From Hyphomonadaceae bacterium (lineage in GTDB: Bacteria; Pseudomonadota; Alphaproteobacteria; Caulobacterales; Aquidulcibacteraceae), in assembly GCA_021299265.1 (NCBI GenBank), contig JAJTGP010000046.1, positions 1 to 46,479 of the forward strand: a stretch of DNA of 46,479 bases, written 5' to 3'. Below the pieces are notes generated by a model. That model saw only the letters and a program-made list of their open reading frames with translations. It was not told the origin of the DNA and searched no databases. The translations under genes and the position numbers were made by a program. Shown one piece after another: positions 17,256 to 25,102 of this stretch; position 1 is the first letter of the stretch; each line of letters begins with the position of its first letter.

Positions 17256-19064
17256 ATGCGAATCTCAACTCACTTTTGGCAAAAAATTGGCTCTTGTGCG
17301 CTTGCAGGCTGTATCGCTCTTGCGCCCTTACAAAGCGTGCAAGCTCAGACTGGTCCAACCGCAGGGATCGTTCGTCCAGGCGACCGCATCGCCGGACCAG
17401 CCTTCGCTACCCGCAGCCCCGCCTATGGCATGAATGGGGCAGCCGCCACGGCTCACCCTATCGCGACCCAGATTGCCATTGACACACTGAAACAAGGCGG
17501 AACGGCCGTAGATGCTGCAATCGCCGCCAATGCGGCCTTGGGCCTGTTGGAACCTACTGGCAACGGCATTGGTGGCGACCTGTTCGCCCTGATCTGGGAC
17601 CCCAAGACGCAAATGCTTTACGGCATCAATGGCTCTGGCCGCGCGCCCATGGGCATGAGCCTCGCCGATCGCGCAGCACGCGAGGCCAAGATCAAGACCA
17701 GAATCCCAGGGAGCAGACCGTCGTTTGGCAGCTTGACCGTCACCGTACCCGGGGCCGTCGATGCTTGGTACACGATGCACAGCCGCTTCGGGAAATTGCC
17801 TATGGCCAAAGTATTGGCTCCAACCATCGCTTATGCTGAAGCCGGCACCCCCGTCCCGCCTGTGATTGCTTATTATTTGGCGGGAAATCTCAAACGCCTC
17901 GATGAGCGTGCGAAAGCGGGGGAAGTGGAAGAGTTTGACAATGCCCGTAAAACCTATTTCGCCAATGGCCCCGTTAAAGCAGGCGAAGTTTTCAAAAACC
18001 CCGATCTGGCCAAGACCCTTAGCTTGATCGCCCGTGGCGGACGGGACGCTTATTACAAAGGTCCTATCGCCCAGACAATTGACGCCTATATGCGCCGGAT
18101 TGGCGGGCCCCTGCGGGCGAGCGACCTCGCAGCCCATAAGAGTGAATGGGTCGAGCCGATCTCGGTCAAATATCGTGGCTATGATGTCTGGCAATTGCCA
18201 CCCAATAGCCAAGGCGTCACCACACTACAAATGCTGGGCATCCTCAATCAGTTTGACTTAGCAGGCGCAGGATTTGGCACACCCGAAAGCTTGCATTTGC
18301 AAATAGAAGCCAAGCGCTTAGCATTTGAAGATCGCGCGAAGTTTTTGGCTGACCCTGCTTTTGCAAATGTTCCGACTTCGGGCCTGATCAACCCGGCCTA
18401 TTTAAAAGGCCGTGCCGGGCTGATCGATCCAAGCAAGGCAACAGTCGAAGCAAGTGCCGGCGACCCCAGTCAATTTGAGAAAGGCGACACCACATTTCTG
18501 GTCACCTCAGATTCCAGCGGCATGATGGTCGCGTTGATCCAGTCCAATTATCGCGGCATGGGTTCTGGCCTTGTCGCCGATGGCTTGGGCTTTATGTTTC
18601 AGAATCGTGGCGAGGCCTTCGCGCTCGATCCAGCTCTGCCCAACGTCTATGCACCCGGCAAGCGGCCCTTCCACACGATCATTCCGGGCTTTGTGACCAA
18701 GGATAATCAAGCCTTTATGGCCTTCGGCGTCATGGGTGGCGCGATGCAGCCACAAGGCCAAACCCAGATTGTCGTCAATATGATCGATTATGGCTTGGAC
18801 GCCCAATCGGCAGGCGATGCGCCTCGTTGGCGACATGAGGGCGGTTGCGAACCTGAAGGCGGCTGTAAGCCGGGACTGGGTCGGGTTGCCATTGAATCTG
18901 GCTATCCCGATGCAACGCGCGCAGGCCTTACCCAGAAGGGCTGGACCTTGAGTGGCGCGGACGGTGATTTTGGCGGTTATCAAGCCATTAAGCGGGACCC
19001 CAAAACAGGGGCCTATGAAGCCGCCACTGAAAGCCGCAAGGATGGCACAGCCTTGGCCTATTGA
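17256..19064 (+). CDS. ggt: Gamma-glutamyltransferase (periplasmic, Ntn-hydrolase)
   Basis: 602 aa from the ATG at 17256 (MRISTHFWQKIGSC), preceded by AGGGGG. The longer ORF-track start adds a non-hydrophobic leader. The Sec signal ends near SVQAQ. The GGT fold is clear: GMNGAAATAHPIATQIAIDTL, the ALGLLEPTGNGIGGD segment, and the autocleavage site GDTTFLVTSD, where Thr412 would be the nucleophile of the small subunit. GSGLVADGLGFMFQNRG and MGGAMQPQGQTQI are the conserved C-terminal segments. It cleaves the gamma-glutamyl bond of glutathione and related peptides. An unusual Cys-containing duplication (EGGCEPEGGCKPG) follows the conserved DAPRWRH and may form a disulfide loop. A terminator hairpin lies about 30 bp after the stop. 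Confidence 0.94.
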   Translation: MRISTHFWQKIGSCALAGCIALAPLQSVQAQTGPTAGIVRPGDRIAGPAFATRSPAYGMNGAAATAHPIATQIAIDTLKQGGTAVDAAIAANAALGLLEPTGNGIGGDLFALIWDPKTQMLYGINGSGRAPMGMSLADRAAREAKIKTRIPGSRPSFGSLTVTVPGAVDAWYTMHSRFGKLPMAKVLAPTIAYAEAGTPVPPVIAYYLAGNLKRLDERAKAGEVEEFDNARKTYFANGPVKAGEVFKNPDLAKTLSLIARGGRDAYYKGPIAQTIDAYMRRIGGPLRASDLAAHKSEWVEPISVKYRGYDVWQLPPNSQGVTTLQMLGILNQFDLAGAGFGTPESLHLQIEAKRLAFEDRAKFLADPAFANVPTSGLINPAYLKGRAGLIDPSKATVEASAGDPSQFEKGDTTFLVTSDSSGMMVALIQSNYRGMGSGLVADGLGFMFQNRGEAFALDPALPNVYAPGKRPFHTIIPGFVTKDNQAFMAFGVMGGAMQPQGQTQIVVNMIDYGLDAQSAGDAPRWRHEGGCEPEGGCKPGLGRVAIESGYPDATRAGLTQKGWTLSGADGDFGGYQAIKRDPKTGAYEAATESRKDGTALAY

Positions 19065-19091
19065 GGCTTGGTGCAACATCGTAAAGATCCA

Positions 19092-19118
19092 GGGGCCGTG
19101 TTCACATGGCCCCTTTTT
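19092..19118 (+). terminator. Rho-independent terminator after ggt
   Basis: GGGGCC-GTGTTCACAT-GGCCCC followed by TTTTTT, about 30 bp after the ggt stop. The six-base GC stem followed by a T run is a classic intrinsic terminator. Confidence 0.88.
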
Positions 19119-19250
19119 TCGTTTCGTGCGTTGAGCCAAAGATGAACGCAAATGAAATGGCGACCTCACAGGTCGTTCAGATGGCGCGCTTTAAAAAGAG
19201 GGTCATCGCCCCAAGCACTCGGTCTTGGTGCCTGCGTCTGGAGACTGAAG

Positions 19251-19868
19251 ATGAAAAAAGCTCTGATACTTGCCTTAACTGGCCTTGCCACTCTGGCCAG
19301 TGCCCCTGCCGCTGAAGCCCAGCGCTTTGACCGTAGCCGCCCTTCCATCACCTTGTACGCCGGAACCGATTTCCGCGGACAGGCGGTAACCATTACCGGC
19401 GACGTGCCTGACCTGCGCCAGCTCAATTTCGACGAAGCCGCCGGGAGTTTGGTGGCACGCGGCGACTGGCAGGTCTGTCTAGACCCCAATTATGGCAGCC
19501 GTTGCCGGACGTACAGCGACTCTATCCCCAATCTGGAGTCGTTTAAGGGTCGCATTTCGTCCATTCGCTATGTAGGGCGGGGCAGCGTCATAAACCCCGG
19601 GCCAGGCGGTGGTTATGGCCCCGGTGGCGGCTACCGCCCACCAAGTGGTGGCTTTGGCAATGGTGGCAATTATGGTAATCCACCGCGCTACACTGGCCAA
19701 ACAACATCGGGTCGCGCCACGGTGTTCTTCCCCGGCTCGGTCTCCCAGGGCCAGTTTAGTGGCCGCAATGACGCAAACCAATTTTGCCGCGACCAAGGCC
19801 TGCGCGATGCGGTCTATTCCGGCCAAGATCGCAATGGCAATCTGGAAGATGTCCTCTGCCGCCGCTAG
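19251..19868 (+). CDS. Secreted beta/gamma-crystallin-like protein with glycine-rich linker
   Basis: 205 aa from the ATG at 19251 (MKKALILALTGLATL). The ORF-track start at 19152 is too long for the obvious signal peptide, which ends AAEAQ. A single beta/gamma-crystallin domain follows (SITLYAGTDFRGQAVTITGD ... FKGRISSIRYVG) with a WQVCLDPNYGSRCRTY core. The calcium motif (N/D-N/D-x-x-S/T-S) is degenerate: FDEAAGS and KGRISS. Next comes a Gly/Pro/Asn-rich linker (about residues 115-150), then a C-terminal region with two cysteines (NQFCRDQGL and EDVLCRR). Bacterial members are envelope or stress proteins of mostly unknown role. It is monocistronic with a strong terminator downstream. Confidence 0.8.
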   Translation: MKKALILALTGLATLASAPAAEAQRFDRSRPSITLYAGTDFRGQAVTITGDVPDLRQLNFDEAAGSLVARGDWQVCLDPNYGSRCRTYSDSIPNLESFKGRISSIRYVGRGSVINPGPGGGYGPGGGYRPPSGGFGNGGNYGNPPRYTGQTTSGRATVFFPGSVSQGQFSGRNDANQFCRDQGLRDAVYSGQDRNGNLEDVLCRR

Positions 19869-19893
19869 TCTAACCCAAACCTAAAACAGAATT

Positions 19894-19925
19894 GGCCGCG
19901 GTGTTCCCACCGCGGCCTTTCTATT
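19894..19925. terminator. Bidirectional intrinsic terminator
   Basis: GGCCGCGGTG-TTCC-CACCGCGGCC, a perfect 10-bp stem with a 4-base loop. It lies between two convergent genes. The plus strand continues TTTCTATTT. The minus strand continues AATTCTGTTTT, so both transcripts could terminate here. Confidence 0.85.
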
Positions 19926-19944
19926 TGACGGGTCTGGTCAACAA

Positions 19945-22470
19945 TTAGAAGTCGAGCGAGACGCGGCCGTACACATAACGGCCCGAGAAGCCGAATGGCG
20001 AATAACGCGAGAACGCAGATGCGCCCGAGTTGTTCAAGGTCGTGAAAGTCGAGGGTGTCAGGACCGTGGTGCCTGGCGTCTTACGCGGATAGACGTCGGT
20101 TGCGTTTTCAACGCCCAAGGTCAGGCTGATCTTGTCGGTCAGCTTGTAGCGGCCTTCGATGTCGAACAAGACCTCTGGGGACAGGACGATATCGCGCGCG
20201 GCATCGGTGCCGGGCTCAGTCACTTCACCATAATAGGTGGCCTTAAACGTCGTACCAAACTTGCCGAGCGTCCAATTGGTATTGAACGAGGCCTTTTCTT
20301 TTGGCTGGCCTTCGGTCAGCGTCAAAGTATTGATACGGTTGAACAATTGGGTTGGGGTCAAGCCAATTGCGGTCAAAGCTGGGATGACGGGGGTCTTATC
20401 CAGCTTGGTTTCGTTGACGCTGATGCTGCCGGTGAAGTCAAAGCGACCAAAGTCGGTGCGCAGACGATAGCTGGCAACCAGATCCGCGCCCTTAGTGGTG
20501 CTGTCCACACCGTTCAGGAAGAAGCGAACCGCGTTGATGCCAACGATCCCATTAGCGGCAAGCAAGGTTGACACTGCTGGCTGGTTCAAGTTTTCCGACA
20601 ACACGATGCGGTTGGTCAACTCAATTTGGTAAGCGTCCAAAGTGACGTTGAAGTCACCAAAGCGCAGAACGCCGCCTAGCGAGTAGTTTACCGATTCCTC
20701 TGGCTTCAAATCCGTGCCGCCCAAAGCGCGACCGATCCGCGATGTCGATGGCACCGTTAGGATTTCCAGCGGCACACCTGCAACCACGTTGGTGGACGAG
20801 GCGGTGAAGAATTGCTGTTGCAAGCTTGGAGCACGGAAGCCATTGGAAACCGACCCACGCAGCGCAAACACTTCATTGAAGTCATAGCGGCCCGAGACCT
20901 TGCCGCTGACATTGTTGCCAAAGTCGGTGTAGTCTTCAACGCGAACAGCTCCCGAAACCAACAACGCGTCGGTTACATTGACTTCGAGGTCGATGTAACC
21001 GCCGATGGCGTCACGGGACACACCGATTTCGTTTGATGGCTTAAAGCCACCAAAGCCTTGCGAACCAGCGACAAAGGAACCTTGCTGGAAGTAAGAGCCT
21101 GGCTCACCGGCAAAGATTTCGTAATGATCGCGACGGGCTTCGAGGCCGACGGCGACGTTCAAATCAGACGCCAAGCCAACATTGTAGCCCTTCACAGCCG
21201 ACACGCTTGCAACGGTTTGGGTGTTATTAAAACCACCAGCGTTAAATGACGTTGGGCTAGCGACTCCCAAGGAGCGATTCAACGTGTTGCGGATCACAAA
21301 TTCCATCTCGTTGAAACCGCGGTTCAAGCTCAGATCCACATCCCAGCCATTCCACTTGGTTTCCATGCCCAAAGCGAACGAATTATCCGTGATCAGTGAG
21401 TTGATCTTGGGCAAGAAGCCGTTTGGATAGATTTCGACGACGTTGCGGCTATCGGCTGGCCAACGGAAGAAGGCTGCCGAAGTGGAATCGCGGCCTTGGA
21501 CACTCGCCCAACCATACAGGCGGGTGGTGTCGGTCAAATCGATGCTGGCATTAGCGAACAAGGTGCCTTGGATCAGCTCACCGTCACCATATTGCTGATT
21601 CCAGCGGTTGATGGTGGCCTCACGAGGGTCAAGCGCGCCGCCTGGCAGCAAGTTATAAAGACGGCGGGTGTCATAACCTTGGCGGTTGATCGACTCACGG
21701 TTCTGAATTTCCGCAGCAATGGTCAAAGAGCCATTTTCGAACAAAGGCAAACCGACCCAAGCATTCACTGTGGTGGTCGCGCCGTCGTTCGCGTCGCGCG
21801 AACGGATCGATTGCCAGCTTGGGTTTGCGACGATGTTAGCAGCCGTGAAGTTGGTGGTGCCGTTTGGCAACGCAGGTGCGGGATCAGTGTTCACAGTGGT
21901 TTGGCGTTGGCCGTAAGACACAGTGACATTGCCACCTTCGCGGCGCTGCTTCAGGCGCAAGTTGATCACGCCGGCGATCGCGTCGGAACCATATTGAGCC
22001 GACGCGCCATCGCGCAGCACTTCAACGGATTCTAGAATGCCGGTTGGGATAGTGTTCAAATCAACTGCCGATGAACCACGGCCGATCGAGCCGTTAATGT
22101 TGACCAAAGACGCGGTGTGACGACGTTTGCCATTAACCAAGACCAAAGTTTGGTCCGGTGCCAAGCCGCGCAAAGTGGCTGGACGCACGGAGTCGGTGCC
22201 GTCAACGATTGCAGGGCGAGGGAAGTTGAAGCTTGGCAAAGCGGTTGCCAATTGCTGGTTCAATTCTGGCGAACCTTGTTGCGCCAATTGTGCAGAAGAT
22301 ACAACGTCGACAGGTGCGGCGGTGCTGAGTGCGGAACGAGCAGCAACCCGGGTACCGGTCACAACAACGACTTCGGCTTCCTTAGTGGCGGGGCCTTCTT
22401 GCGCAAACGCTGGCACAGCCAAAGCGGCGGCACCCATCGCGATAATCATCGCGCGAATAGAAATGTCCAT
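19945..22470 (-). CDS. TonB-dependent outer-membrane receptor
   Basis: 841 aa from the ATG at 22470 (MDISIRAMIIAMG), preceded by AGAGGAC. The ORF-track start at 22605 runs through the leader. The signal peptide ends VPAFAQ. The TonB-box-like VVVVTGTR is followed by the plug domain (RPATLRGLAPDQTLVLVNGKRRH and LRDGASAQYGSDAIAGVINL). A 22-strand barrel ends SPFGFSGRYVYGRVSLDF with a terminal Phe, the BAM signal. It imports a large substrate (iron chelate, vitamin or oligosaccharide) using TonB energy, and the ligand is not predictable. It is related to the receptor at 43.6 kb (same RGLAPDQT.VLVNGKRRH text). A leader hairpin lies just upstream. Confidence 0.95.
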   Translation of the reverse strand: MDISIRAMIIAMGAAALAVPAFAQEGPATKEAEVVVVTGTRVAARSALSTAAPVDVVSSAQLAQQGSPELNQQLATALPSFNFPRPAIVDGTDSVRPATLRGLAPDQTLVLVNGKRRHTASLVNINGSIGRGSSAVDLNTIPTGILESVEVLRDGASAQYGSDAIAGVINLRLKQRREGGNVTVSYGQRQTTVNTDPAPALPNGTTNFTAANIVANPSWQSIRSRDANDGATTTVNAWVGLPLFENGSLTIAAEIQNRESINRQGYDTRRLYNLLPGGALDPREATINRWNQQYGDGELIQGTLFANASIDLTDTTRLYGWASVQGRDSTSAAFFRWPADSRNVVEIYPNGFLPKINSLITDNSFALGMETKWNGWDVDLSLNRGFNEMEFVIRNTLNRSLGVASPTSFNAGGFNNTQTVASVSAVKGYNVGLASDLNVAVGLEARRDHYEIFAGEPGSYFQQGSFVAGSQGFGGFKPSNEIGVSRDAIGGYIDLEVNVTDALLVSGAVRVEDYTDFGNNVSGKVSGRYDFNEVFALRGSVSNGFRAPSLQQQFFTASSTNVVAGVPLEILTVPSTSRIGRALGGTDLKPEESVNYSLGGVLRFGDFNVTLDAYQIELTNRIVLSENLNQPAVSTLLAANGIVGINAVRFFLNGVDSTTKGADLVASYRLRTDFGRFDFTGSISVNETKLDKTPVIPALTAIGLTPTQLFNRINTLTLTEGQPKEKASFNTNWTLGKFGTTFKATYYGEVTEPGTDAARDIVLSPEVLFDIEGRYKLTDKISLTLGVENATDVYPRKTPGTTVLTPSTFTTLNNSGASAFSRYSPFGFSGRYVYGRVSLDF

Positions 22471-22497
22471 GATTTGTCCTCTTGAGCGGGTAAACAC

Positions 22498-22530
22498 CCT
22501 CGGGGGGCATGTGACGTTCGATCCCCGAGG
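22498..22530 (-). promoter_or_regulatory. Hairpin in the 5' leader of the TonB-dependent receptor mRNA
   Basis: On the minus strand CCTCGGGG and CCCCGAGG form an 8-bp GC-rich stem around a 17-nt loop. The foot is about 28 nt before the receptor start codon, upstream of the AGAGGAC ribosome site. It lacks a T run, so it is not an obvious terminator. It could be a post-transcriptional control element or sRNA target. No known riboswitch class was recognised. Confidence 0.35.
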
Positions 22531-22714
22531 TTTCAAGTCAGCGCATGACACAATCGTGACTTCGAGGGGGTAAATCGCCGCCTTAACAGGTAAGATGTTG
22601 CACAATGGTCACAATTTCAGGTTCACGCGGAACTGACTTGCATCATTCCGCTGGGGGTGCCACGACTAACGCGGCGCCGAGATCACGAAGAATCTCGCAC
22701 TTTGGGAGACGTTC

Positions 22715-24256
22715 ATGCATCCAGTTCACCATGCAGCACAAACACCGGATAAGCCCGCCGTCATCATGGCGGGTACTGGCGAGGCTTTAAGCTATGCAGA
22801 GCTTAATGCGCGCTCTAATCAAGTTGCGCAATTGTTGCGCGGACAAGGGCTGAAGGCAGGCGACGCCATCGCGGTCTTATTAGATAATTGTTCTGATTAT
22901 TTCGAGATTGCGTGGGGTGCACAGCGGGCTGGCCTTTATTTCACCTGTCTGTCCACAAAACTTCAGGTCGATGAGATCGCCTATATCTTGACGGATTCTC
23001 ACGCCAAAGTCCTGTTTGTTGGGGCAAATCTTTTGGCATTGGCCGAAGAAGCTCTCGGCCATGCTGGGGTGAAAATTCCTGCTCTGGTGATTGGTGGCGA
23101 TCCCAAAGGGCACTCACCCTATTCAGCGGCGCGTAACGCCCAGACGACGGATCCGATTGTCGATGAAAGTGCCGGGGCCGACATGCTGTATTCGTCGGGC
23201 ACCACGGGCCGACCAAAAGGTATCAAAATCCCGCTTACCGGTGCGCCAATCGACACACCGAACGCGCTGCAAATGATGGCCCAAGCCATTTATGGCATTT
23301 CAGCAGACAGCCAGTATCTCTCGCCCGCCCCCCTCTATCATGCGGCACCTCTGCGCTGGTGCATGTCGGTCCATAAGATTGGCGGCACCGTTGTGGTGAT
23401 GGAGAAGTTTGAGCCTGAGACCTATCTGGCCACGGTTGAGCGCTACCGCATTACCGACAGCCAATTGGTGCCGACCATGTTTGTGCGCATGCTGAAGCTC
23501 AATGAAGCGATCCGCAAAACCTATGACCTTTCATCGCTCAAAATGGCGGTGCACGCTGCAGCTCCCTGCCCAGTCGCGATCAAACAGCAAATGATGGATT
23601 GGTGGGGCCCAATCATCCATGAGTATTACGCAGGCACCGAGGGCAATGGCTTTTGCACCATTTCGCCGCACGACTGGCTGCGCAAAAAAGGCAGCGTCGG
23701 CAAAGCGCTTTTGGGTGAGCTTCGGATCGTTGGCGAAGATGGCGATGTTGTGCCTACCGGGGAGTCTGGCACCGTCTTTTTCGCCAATGGCCCGCTGTTC
23801 GAATATCACAACAGTCCAGAGAAAACCGCTGACAGCCGCAATTCTTTGGGCTGGTCGACTTTGGGCGACGTGGGCTATGTCGATGAGGAAGGCTTCTTAT
23901 TCCTGACCGACCGCAAGGCCTTCATGATCATTTCTGGCGGGGTGAATATCTATCCGCAAGAAAGCGAAAATGTGCTGGTAACCCACCCCAAAGTCGCCGA
24001 TGTTGCCGTTTTTGGCGTGCCGAATGAAGAATTTGGCGAAGAGGTCAAAGCCGTGATTCAGCCGATGGATATGGCTGATGCCGGCCCCGAATTAGAAGCT
24101 GAGCTGCTGGCGTTTTGCCGAGCTAGCATCAGTCACGTAAAGGCACCCCGCTCCATTGACTTTATGGTGGAATTGCCGCGTTATCCCACCGGTAAACTCT
24201 ACAAGCGGTTGCTTCGTGACCGTTATTGGGCCGGTCGGGAGAGCAAACTTGTCTGA
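22715..24256 (+). CDS. Acyl-CoA synthetase (AMP-dependent ligase)
   Basis: 513 aa, ATG at 22715 six bases after GGGAGAC. The ANL-superfamily signatures are clear: DMLYSSGTTGRPKGIK (phosphate-binding loop), HEYYAGTEGNGF (adenine site), STLGDVGYVDEEGFLFLTDR (the hinge Asp/Arg motif) and a terminal YPTGKLYKRLLRD with the catalytic lysine. It activates a carboxylic acid to its CoA thioester through an acyl-adenylate. Substrate length is unknown, although the overall text resembles medium/long-chain acyl-CoA ligases. Its end overlaps the following methyltransferase gene by 8 nt, so the pair is translationally coupled. Confidence 0.92.
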   Translation: MHPVHHAAQTPDKPAVIMAGTGEALSYAELNARSNQVAQLLRGQGLKAGDAIAVLLDNCSDYFEIAWGAQRAGLYFTCLSTKLQVDEIAYILTDSHAKVLFVGANLLALAEEALGHAGVKIPALVIGGDPKGHSPYSAARNAQTTDPIVDESAGADMLYSSGTTGRPKGIKIPLTGAPIDTPNALQMMAQAIYGISADSQYLSPAPLYHAAPLRWCMSVHKIGGTVVVMEKFEPETYLATVERYRITDSQLVPTMFVRMLKLNEAIRKTYDLSSLKMAVHAAAPCPVAIKQQMMDWWGPIIHEYYAGTEGNGFCTISPHDWLRKKGSVGKALLGELRIVGEDGDVVPTGESGTVFFANGPLFEYHNSPEKTADSRNSLGWSTLGDVGYVDEEGFLFLTDRKAFMIISGGVNIYPQESENVLVTHPKVADVAVFGVPNEEFGEEVKAVIQPMDMADAGPELEAELLAFCRASISHVKAPRSIDFMVELPRYPTGKLYKRLLRDRYWAGRESKLV

Positions 24257-25091
24257 AGGTAAAAACCAAGCGCAGAAAGAACTCTGGAACACATTTGCGG
24301 GAGAACGCTGGACCAGACGGCAGGTCGATATTGACGCCATGCTGTCAGGCTTCACGCAAGCCTTAATGCAGGCTTCTGGCCTTGAAGGCAGCGCCTCTCA
24401 AAATGTTCTCGACGTCGGCTGTGGCTCTGGTGAAACCTCCTTGATGATCGCAGATTTGGGCCACACGGTGACAGGGGTTGATATCTCAACCTCCTTGCTG
24501 GCGCTGGCCCAAAAGCGCGCGGGCGACCGCGCGGGCGTCACTTTCCTTGAAGCTGATGCGTCGGACGCTGTGTTCGACAGCCCGTTTGACCTATTGGTCT
24601 CCCGCTTTGGTGTGATGTTCTTTGATGACCCGCACGCAGCCTTTGCCCATATGGTTCAGCAACTGAAGCCCGGCGGTCGGGTCGTATTTGTCTGCTGGCG
24701 GCCACCTGCCGAGAACGAATGGGTGACGATGCCCATGCAGGTTTTGGTCAGTGTGACAGAACCACTTGCCCCACCACCACCCGATGCGCCCAGCCCATTT
24801 GCATTTGCCAATCCAGAAAGAACGACAGCCATTTTGGAAGCGGCAGGCTTAACCGACGTTAAGTTCACCCCGGTCGATGCAACCATGTCGATGGGCTCCG
24901 GCAAAGGCGCAATTAAGGCTGCCGATTTCGTAATGGAAGTTGGGCCTGCAGCTCTACCTATCGCGCAATTGCCGCCCGAGACTGTCGCTATGGTGCGGGA
25001 AAAAATGGAAACAGCCATCGAACCCCGCCTCGAAGATGGCTACCTCTCGCTCGGCGGCGCGATTTGGGTGGTTGAGGCGCGTAAGGCTTAG
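24249..25091 (+). CDS. Class I SAM-dependent methyltransferase
   Basis: 280 aa if started at the TTG at 24249, which overlaps the previous stop by 8 nt and lies 7 nt after GGGAG. The ORF-track ATG at 24156 would need a long overlap and adds no recognisable sequence. SAM-binding motif I is VLDVGCGSGETSLMIADLG. It is followed by VTGVDIS, the acidic loop (FLEADASDAVF) and LLVSRFGVMFFDDP, then LKPGGRVVFVCW. This is the UbiE/Coq5-like Methyltransf_11/25 type. The substrate is unknown. Tight coupling to the acyl-CoA ligase suggests action on the same metabolite. Confidence 0.88.
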   Translation: MSEGKNQAQKELWNTFAGERWTRRQVDIDAMLSGFTQALMQASGLEGSASQNVLDVGCGSGETSLMIADLGHTVTGVDISTSLLALAQKRAGDRAGVTFLEADASDAVFDSPFDLLVSRFGVMFFDDPHAAFAHMVQQLKPGGRVVFVCWRPPAENEWVTMPMQVLVSVTEPLAPPPPDAPSPFAFANPERTTAILEAAGLTDVKFTPVDATMSMGSGKGAIKAADFVMEVGPAALPIAQLPPETVAMVREKMETAIEPRLEDGYLSLGGAIWVVEARKA

Positions 25092-25102
25092 ATACCGACG
25101 GT

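Noticed and set aside
17328-18212. 294-codon minus-strand frame opposite ggt
   Set aside because: It is fully inside the gamma-glutamyltransferase gene, whose motifs are intact. The antisense protein shows no domain.
24156-24248. ORF-track extension of the methyltransferase upstream to 24156
   Set aside because: The added 31 residues overlap the acyl-CoA ligase C-terminus with its catalytic lysine and show no family likeness. TTG at 24249 with GGGAG is better.
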